64,000 bases of DNA, from NCBI RefSeq assembly GCF_014696615.1, contig NZ_JACJQJ010000016.1:90772-154771 (forward strand), written 5' to 3'. Shown here one piece after another: positions 58,901-64,000 of this stretch (within the stretch, counting starts at the first letter, position 1; each line of letters begins with the position of its first letter). A model generated the notes under the pieces. It was not told the DNA's origin, did not search any database, and was given only the letters and a program-made list of their open reading frames with translations. Both the position numbers and the translations under genes were made by a program. Source of the DNA: Nostoc linckia FACHB-104 (GTDB taxonomy: Bacteria > Cyanobacteriota > Cyanobacteriia > Cyanobacteriales > Nostocaceae).

Positions 58901-59426
58901 AGGTCAAATAGAATTAGATATTATCAAAGAAGCTACCACCCGCAAGATTAATCAAAAGCTACGCGAAAAACCCTACAATATTTTCCACTTCATCGGGCAT
59001 GGTGTTTTTAAAGACAACAAAGGCTACATTGCGCTGGAAGATAACAATAAGCAAGCTAAATTGATGGATGAAGAAAGTTTCGCCAACTTCTTCTTAGGCT
59101 ACCGCAGCTTGGGGTTAGCTGTACTCAATTCCTGTAAAGGCGCAGAGGTGTCAGAGCAGCAAATCTTTACCGGAATCGCACCCAATCTCGTACAACGGGG
59201 AATCCCTGCGGTAGTAGCGATGCAATATTCTATCCGTGACACCACCGCCAAGATTTTTGCCGATGAATTTTACCGCACCCTGGCTCTCGGCTATCCTGTA
59301 GACGCTGCTATCCAAACAACCCGCAACGCCATTTCTCAAGAAGTCGGATTAAATCAACGCGACTTTGCTACACCAGTACTTTATATGCGTGCCAAAGATG
59401 GCATCATCTTGGATTTTCACGGATAA
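55977..59426 (+). CDS. NACHT NTPase - HEAT repeats - CHAT protease fusion (STAND-type)
   Basis: Walker A GKPGSGKST (56214-56240), Walker B FLLLVDGVNELP; eight 31-aa HEAT repeats; CHAT domain with FHFIGHG (His 58998-59000) and LNSCKGA (Cys 59133-59135). Confidence 0.9.
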   Translation: MNADFQHYLESVCHTYQHWWEKYTITDVEGRRQNSPFEGLMVVTVSPKQDKQDDTEEKTERLPVQEGLRKYAYNHVLLVGKPGSGKSTALARLLLEEAEKAKSLGDSGCIPVLVELRQYTTSVLDLIQNFLQRHGLYIDVEIKTLLRNRQFLLLVDGVNELPNEEARRELKTFRENHPKTPMIFTTRDLGVGGDLGIDQKLEMQPLTSEQMQQFIRAYLPETGEEMLQRLGERLRSFGETPLLLWMLCELFQQTSDIPPNLGLVFRQFTQFYDSKIKDDVRVVEQLRGWWKQSLEALAFTMMQGETPTELRVIIDRLEAEEILAKFLEGKVDYQPTRAKELLKDLLKHHLIQISSNETIEFRHQLIQEYYAAECLLQKLPHISNEKLQRDYLNYLKWTEPLALMLALVEKEAQAVGVVKLALEVDLKLGARLAGEVKPEFQKKTVDLILGLEVSELLKIEFLGKARSGHGVTFLNNGLKNQDSLVRRTAADALGEIKDSQAVAALIHALNHQDSDVRSSAAYALGEIKDSQAVAALIHALNHQDSDVRIIAAYTLGKIKDSQAVAVLIHALNDQYSGVRIIAARALGKIKDSQAVAALIHALNDQYSGVRRTAAEALGEIKDSQAVAALIHALNDQDDDVRRTAAYALGEIKDSQAVAALIHALNDQYADVRSSAANALGEIKDSQAVAALIHALNHQYSDVRSSAAYALGEIKDSQAVAALIHALNDQYSDVRSSAAEALGKIGSSEILPEIWQLRLAGVNIAKNIISKIQERYKFYNHEIFHSASIENASQTESKTMQYQDFQILVDKNHQIRASSEQGDVSAEFRLDMNEIELALELIELNNTNDKLLKRLGNQLYQALFPNQINARFHATMAGAQANEESVRLRLIFQSPQLAALPWEFLYDAETNTFLGNNIQTVLSRYIDVPLQKRDIITAKLPLKVLLVISSPTDLATLDATSEATLINSALETHIKAGQIELDIIKEATTRKINQKLREKPYNIFHFIGHGVFKDNKGYIALEDNNKQAKLMDEESFANFFLGYRSLGLAVLNSCKGAEVSEQQIFTGIAPNLVQRGIPAVVAMQYSIRDTTAKIFADEFYRTLALGYPVDAAIQTTRNAISQEVGLNQRDFATPVLYMRAKDGIILDFHG
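57468..58211 (+). repeat. Eight in-frame 93-bp HEAT-coding repeats
   Basis: 744 bp = 8 x 93; each begins GATAGCCAAGCAGTAGCAG. Confidence 0.97.
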
Positions 59427-59456
59427 TATCTCGTCGATAACGCACGCTACATACAA

Positions 59457-59595
59457 TACCATTTTGAAACAAGAACGCGACAGATGGGTAGGGGCACGGC
59501 ATCCACAATTTTTTGGCATATCCAATATCTTACTGGTGCCGTGCCCCTACAAAGAATTTATCTGTCGCTAACATGAAAATGATGCAATTTAAATG
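59457..59595 (+). repeat. MITE-like element, same family as 54868-54970
   Basis: TACCATTTTGAAACAAGAACGCGACAGATGGGTAGGGGCACGGCA ... TGCCGTGCCCCTACAAAGAATTTATCTGTCGC. Confidence 0.75.
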
Positions 59596-59617
59596 ACGAT
59601 TAGCTTACTGTTTTCAG

Positions 59618-59795
59618 CCGATGCATTAACAATGTAGGGCAATGCATTAACAATGTCAGCCCATACATTAACAATGTAGAGCGATGCATTAACAATGTCA
59701 GCCCATACATTGCCAATGTAGAGCGATACATTAACAATGTAGGTCGATACATTGCCAATGCAGGGCGATACATTAACAATGTCAGCCCATGCATT
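59618..59795 (+). repeat. 21-bp minisatellite array 2 (same unit and orientation as array 1)
   Basis: About eight units of YRATRCATTAACAATGTAGRGC / CAATGTCAGCC. Confidence 0.9.
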
Positions 59796-60057
59796 CAATA
59801 TTGCCTTGTTTATGGGTAATAATTTTGCTGCTCTCTCCTAATTTTGAAGTGTGAAGATACAGCCAAAAACTTTTCAAATAAACTCTAACCCACTGCGATC
59901 GCTCTACCCAACAAAACCGCGATAATGTTGGGTTTCGTTCCTCAACCCAACCCACGCCTACGCCTGAATTTGGGGAAAAGGTTTTGTATTTTCCCCTTCC
60001 CCTTTAACCTTTCCCCTTTTTCCACCTCTTGCAAACAGCACTGTTATTAGAGGTTTA

Positions 60058-60753
60058 TTACTCATCCCCGTTAATGAGAGCGATCGCATCTTCTGCTTCT
60101 TTACCTACAGACCACCACAAAGGCACAATAGCATCATCGGTCTGTGCTAATACTTGCAGTTTAGGTAATGCATCCTTTGCACGGATAGCGCCTACAGCAA
60201 AACAAGCCCAAAACCTCACCTCAGCTTCAGCATCGTCTAAGCATTGAATCATTACAGTCACAGTACGTTGATATAAATTCTGTGGTAATTCCTCAGAAAG
60301 CTTATTCCCCAGTCCTTCTAATGCTTGCGCTCTTACAGAGGGATTTTCGCTATTGTTAGCAGCTACTTGAGTCAGTATATCAATCACTTGTGAATTTACT
60401 TGGCATTTTGTTAGGAAAGAAAGCGCGTATGCTGCACTTTCTTTCTGATTTGCGTGGGGACTGCTACTTAGAATCGATAATAAAGAAGTCAGATGTCTTT
60501 CAGTAGCAATCAGACTCAGCGCAGTTGCAGCATACATCCATAATTCACTGCGTTGACTGGACAGAATACTAACCATTGCATCAGCATCATCATCATTACC
60601 GACTTTTCCAATTAACCAGCAAGCTGTTTGTGCTGTCTCTTCGTCAAGCGCTAATAACCAGCTAAGAGTACGCTGATGAAATCCTAGTGTTTCCAGTCTC
60701 TCAATCTCAAGCGCTGTTTCTGGAAATTGATTCTTTACAAACTCAAGTATCAT
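60058..60753 (-). CDS. HEAT-repeat protein
   Basis: Repeated helical pairs (VRFWACFAVGAIRAKDALPKLQVLAQ; VRAQALEGLGNKL). Confidence 0.75.
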   Translation of the reverse strand: MILEFVKNQFPETALEIERLETLGFHQRTLSWLLALDEETAQTACWLIGKVGNDDDADAMVSILSSQRSELWMYAATALSLIATERHLTSLLSILSSSPHANQKESAAYALSFLTKCQVNSQVIDILTQVAANNSENPSVRAQALEGLGNKLSEELPQNLYQRTVTVMIQCLDDAEAEVRFWACFAVGAIRAKDALPKLQVLAQTDDAIVPLWWSVGKEAEDAIALINGDE

Positions 60754-62337
60754 AAAATATCGAAAATCACAAATAACAATACCAGCTTGAGCGTTTCCGA
60801 CTGTTTCCCTATTATTCCCTTAATTATCAATGCTGTCATTGCGGTTACCTTACCAGCCAATGCATCCACAGATGTAAAGCAAAATTTTACACTCAATGAA
60901 CAATCAACGGCTGAAATCACTCAAGTATCTGAGTTATCCGATGTGCAACCAACGGATTGGGCTTTTGTGGCGCTGCAATCTTTAATGCAACGGTATGGCT
61001 GCATTACAGGATATTCTCATCATATTTACGCAGGCGATCGCATTTTAACTCGCCATGAATTTGCAGCGGGGTTAAATGCTTGTCTCAACACCATTAAGCA
61101 ACCGATGGCGCAAGCCGATATCTCAACTATGCAACGTTTGCAAACAGAATTTGCGGCGGAGTTAGCTAGCCTAAAAAATTCTGTTGCAGGTTTGGAAAAG
61201 AAAACTGCGGATTTGCAATCTCAACAATTTTCCACCACGACTAAATTAAGCGTTTCACTTGTCGCTGTTGTTAGTGGTTTAACTGGTGATACAGCCGATG
61301 GTAATCCAGATACTCAAATTGACTCCAATATTGCAGCAAATTACCGCACAAGACTGAATTTAATTACTAGCTTTACAGGTAAAGATAGATTATTAGTTCG
61401 TCTCCAAGCTTCTGATCGAGTCCCCAATTTTAACGGTGCTGCTAATACTAATATGACGCGCCTTTCTTTTGAAGTCGGCAATACTAACAATAATCTCGAT
61501 GTCAATTTGTTAGAATACCGTTTCCCTGTAGGCGAAAATCTCAACTTTTATCTTTTTGCTAACGCTACATCCCATCACTACTACGCCACAGTCTTAAATC
61601 CATATTTTGCCAGCTTTGGTGGTGCTAAAGGTTCTCCTTCTCGCTTTTTAGAACGCAATCCCATTTATCGCATTGGATTTATCAGTCCGGCTGGTGTCGC
61701 AGCAGTTTATAAATTAAATTCAGCTATTCGTCTTGATATGGGATATTTAGCTGAAAATACAAATGATATTAATCAAGGGCTATTTGGCGGAACCTATAGC
61801 GCTCTAGCACAAATTTCTGTTGCACCTACAAAAAACTTAGAATTAGCTTTAACTTATCTCCGCAATTATTCCCCTGATGGCAATTTACTCCATCGTACAG
61901 GTAGCACTTCTGCTAATATTCCCTTTGGTGCAAATGTACCGTTAATATCCAATGCTTATGGTGTAGAAGCTTTATGGAGAGTTACACCAAAGTTTGCTGT
62001 CAGTAGTTGGTTTGGATATATTAACGCTGAACGAGTTGATGGTATAGCAGGTAATGCTGATATTATTAACTATGCGGTAAATTTTGCTTTTCCTGATTTA
62101 TTTAAAGCTAACGCTGTAGGTGGTTTAGGGTTTGGGATGCCACCAAAAGTAATAAACAATACGATTGCTAGCCGTGAAGATTTAGGCACTGGTTTACATC
62201 TAGAAGCTTTCTATCAATACCCTTTGACTGAGAATATTACCCTAATTCCTGGGGTTATGTATCTCACAAATCCTAATCATAATCATGACAACAAAGATAT
62301 TTTTGTTGGTACAATTAGAACAGTATTTAATTTTTAA
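60727..62337 (+). CDS. Iron uptake porin, SLH + OprB-type beta-barrel (exact start uncertain)
   Basis: VSELSDVQPTDWAFVALQSLMQRYGCITGYSHHIYAGDRILTRHEFAAGLNACL SLH domain; barrel ending TVFNF. Confidence 0.88.
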   Translation: MILYKLKYHKISKITNNNTSLSVSDCFPIIPLIINAVIAVTLPANASTDVKQNFTLNEQSTAEITQVSELSDVQPTDWAFVALQSLMQRYGCITGYSHHIYAGDRILTRHEFAAGLNACLNTIKQPMAQADISTMQRLQTEFAAELASLKNSVAGLEKKTADLQSQQFSTTTKLSVSLVAVVSGLTGDTADGNPDTQIDSNIAANYRTRLNLITSFTGKDRLLVRLQASDRVPNFNGAANTNMTRLSFEVGNTNNNLDVNLLEYRFPVGENLNFYLFANATSHHYYATVLNPYFASFGGAKGSPSRFLERNPIYRIGFISPAGVAAVYKLNSAIRLDMGYLAENTNDINQGLFGGTYSALAQISVAPTKNLELALTYLRNYSPDGNLLHRTGSTSANIPFGANVPLISNAYGVEALWRVTPKFAVSSWFGYINAERVDGIAGNADIINYAVNFAFPDLFKANAVGGLGFGMPPKVINNTIASREDLGTGLHLEAFYQYPLTENITLIPGVMYLTNPNHNHDNKDIFVGTIRTVFNF

Positions 62338-62398
62338 GCTTCTTGACTAATTCAGGAAATTTTTCGACTGAGATTATTTTAAATAAAGTAATATTAAA

Positions 62399-62824
62399 TT
62401 ATATTTCTTTATTATCGAAAATTAGTGCCCACCAAATACCCTTTTTAGCCTCTATAGCGTTGTAATCGCGGCAATTAATTGCTGCTGTTGTTAAAACAGA
62501 CGAAGGATTTACCGCACATTTAAGATATTTGTTGCGCGAAAAGAATCGACAATTATTGCAGGGATATTCATCTGATGATATATTTAATTCTTTAAATTCA
62601 CACTCAATCTTGAGCTTATGATATAAAACTATTACCGCCATTGCTAAAAATGCAAGAGGGCCTACAATTAAACTTGCTTCAATATTGGTAGAGTTATCAA
62701 TATTTTCTATAGGGAAAGTCTCTACATTAGTTTGTTCTAAAATTAGCCTGGTTCTAGCTGAATTAATTTCAAGGTAATTTGGTGGATGAGGGTTTATCTG
62801 TTGTAAAAATTCATTAGCTGACAT
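62399..62824 (-). CDS. Hypothetical membrane protein with Cys-rich tail
   Basis: One TM helix, then YPCNNCRFFSRNKYLKCAVNPSSVLTTAAINCRDY. Confidence 0.65.
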   Translation of the reverse strand: MSANEFLQQINPHPPNYLEINSARTRLILEQTNVETFPIENIDNSTNIEASLIVGPLAFLAMAVIVLYHKLKIECEFKELNISSDEYPCNNCRFFSRNKYLKCAVNPSSVLTTAAINCRDYNAIEAKKGIWWALIFDNKEI

Positions 62825-63205
62825 AGGATTTACCTCTCGCTTGATTTATGGTGAAATTTTAGCGATCGCTACCAAGGCTTTGATGTCAAAATGCAAGTAT
62901 TGAGGAGAGTATTTTGCTTTTAAAGTACTGATTAAAGCTTCCAGAAGCTACAGCGTTATTGGTTACAAAAAATCAAACTACTACAAAATTTATAGGTCTG
63001 AAAAATTTTTCAAACCCTCAATACTTTTTTATTAACTTCTATCTGAAGTCAATCTGCTGGTTGTAGCCCGTACATTGCTTTGATAGCGATTACTTTTGAG
63101 CATGACAAGCAAATGTGACTGGAAAGTGACGAAGTATTCAAAATCATGGCAATTTATTTGCCACAATTAGCCTGACCCAGGCATTTTGAATTGTGGAGAT
63201 AAAAA

Positions 63206-63952
63206 ATGCAGATAGTTAAACGCAATGTTGAGTTGAGAGTTGATGACAGTTTAATGCGCGTTTATGTCGCATCTCCCAAACCCAGCGGAACCTATCCAGG
63301 GATTGTATTTTATAGTGATATTTATCAGTTAGGTGGTGCGATGATTCGTTTGGTTAACTACCTGGCTGGTTTTGGCTATGTAGTTGCAGCACCAGAAATT
63401 TTTCACCGCACAGAAGCAATCGGTCACGTGATTGAGCCGGATGATTTGGGGAGAATGCGGGGTAATGACAATGCACGCCGCACTGCGATCGCAGCTTATG
63501 ATGCAGATACTCGTGCTGTGATTGATTTTCTTAAAGCTGACAGTGCTGTTGCTCCGGGAAAAATCGGCACCCTCGGCTTTTGTATTGGCGGTCACTTAGC
63601 CTTTCGCGCCGCCTTTGAAAGTGAAATCAAAGCAACAGCTTGTTGTTACCCTACAGGCATTCCCAGTGGTAAGTTAGGTCAGGGAGTCGCTGATACAATT
63701 ACACGTGTGGGAGAAATCACAGGTGAAATGCTCATGGTATTTGGCACACTTGACCCTCACATCCCAGAAAGCGATCGCCACACTTTAATCACAGCAATTG
63801 AAACTGCTGGTATCCCGCATCAAGTTCTTTTATATGAAGCAGAGCATACTTTCATGCGTGACGACGGTTATCGCTATGATTCTGCCGCCGCTACCTCTGC
63901 TTGGTTAGCAATCACAGCTTTCTTTGAACGCATATTTGCAACTGTAAATTAA
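63206..63952 (+). CDS. Dienelactone hydrolase family protein
   Basis: IGTLGFCIGGHLAF nucleophile elbow (Cys), EHTFMRDDGYRYD. Confidence 0.93.
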   Translation: MQIVKRNVELRVDDSLMRVYVASPKPSGTYPGIVFYSDIYQLGGAMIRLVNYLAGFGYVVAAPEIFHRTEAIGHVIEPDDLGRMRGNDNARRTAIAAYDADTRAVIDFLKADSAVAPGKIGTLGFCIGGHLAFRAAFESEIKATACCYPTGIPSGKLGQGVADTITRVGEITGEMLMVFGTLDPHIPESDRHTLITAIETAGIPHQVLLYEAEHTFMRDDGYRYDSAAATSAWLAITAFFERIFATVN

Positions 63953-64000
63953 GCCCTCATTCCCCTTTCCCCCTTCTCCCTTCCCCTTTCCCCCTTCCCC

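Noticed and set aside
59589-59798. Minus-strand ORFs (MNAWADIVNVSPCIGNV..., MHGLTLLMYRPALAMYRPT...)
   Set aside because: Produced by the 21-bp minisatellite (multiple of 3, no stops); no independent coding evidence

Overview
The window is a 64 kb chromosomal segment from a heterocyst-type/Nostocales-like cyanobacterium. This is inferred from dense GCGATCGC (HIP1) sites, heptanucleotide STRR tracts, a devBCA operon, NDH-1MS genes and an SLH/OprB porin. No rRNA, tRNA, CRISPR array, phage or intact transposase was recognised.

Main blocks:
(1) larE, a TrkA/RCK channel-like protein, a rhodanese and a devBCA-type exporter (0-11.3 kb).
(2) A cell-envelope regulatory block: M23 peptidase, ComFB-domain protein, L,D-transpeptidase, SigG-like ECF sigma and anti-sigma (12.7-17.7 kb), then leuS.
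(3) An unusual nucleotide-sugar/small-molecule cluster with no glycosyltransferase (22.8-31.8 kb).
(4) An RTX-like protein, an S66 carboxypeptidase and several small conserved genes (32-39 kb).
(5) An inducible CO2-uptake operon, ndhF3 / Tat-type beta-carbonic anhydrase / ndhD3 / CDP-alcohol phosphatidyltransferase / cupA (39.5-46.1 kb).
(6) An accessory region (47-61 kb) with an OafA/SGNH acyltransferase, tandem TPR-like paralogs and a 1149-aa NACHT-HEAT-CHAT protein.

The strongest candidate for a noteworthy system is the NACHT-HEAT-CHAT gene (55977-59426). It carries eight 93-bp HEAT units that are almost identical in DNA and differ nearly only at amino-acid-changing codons. The locus is bracketed by two direct copies of a composite 'MITE + 21-bp palindromic minisatellite', and a triple-hairpin element lies just upstream. 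All assignments are by eye from the sequence; no database search was run.
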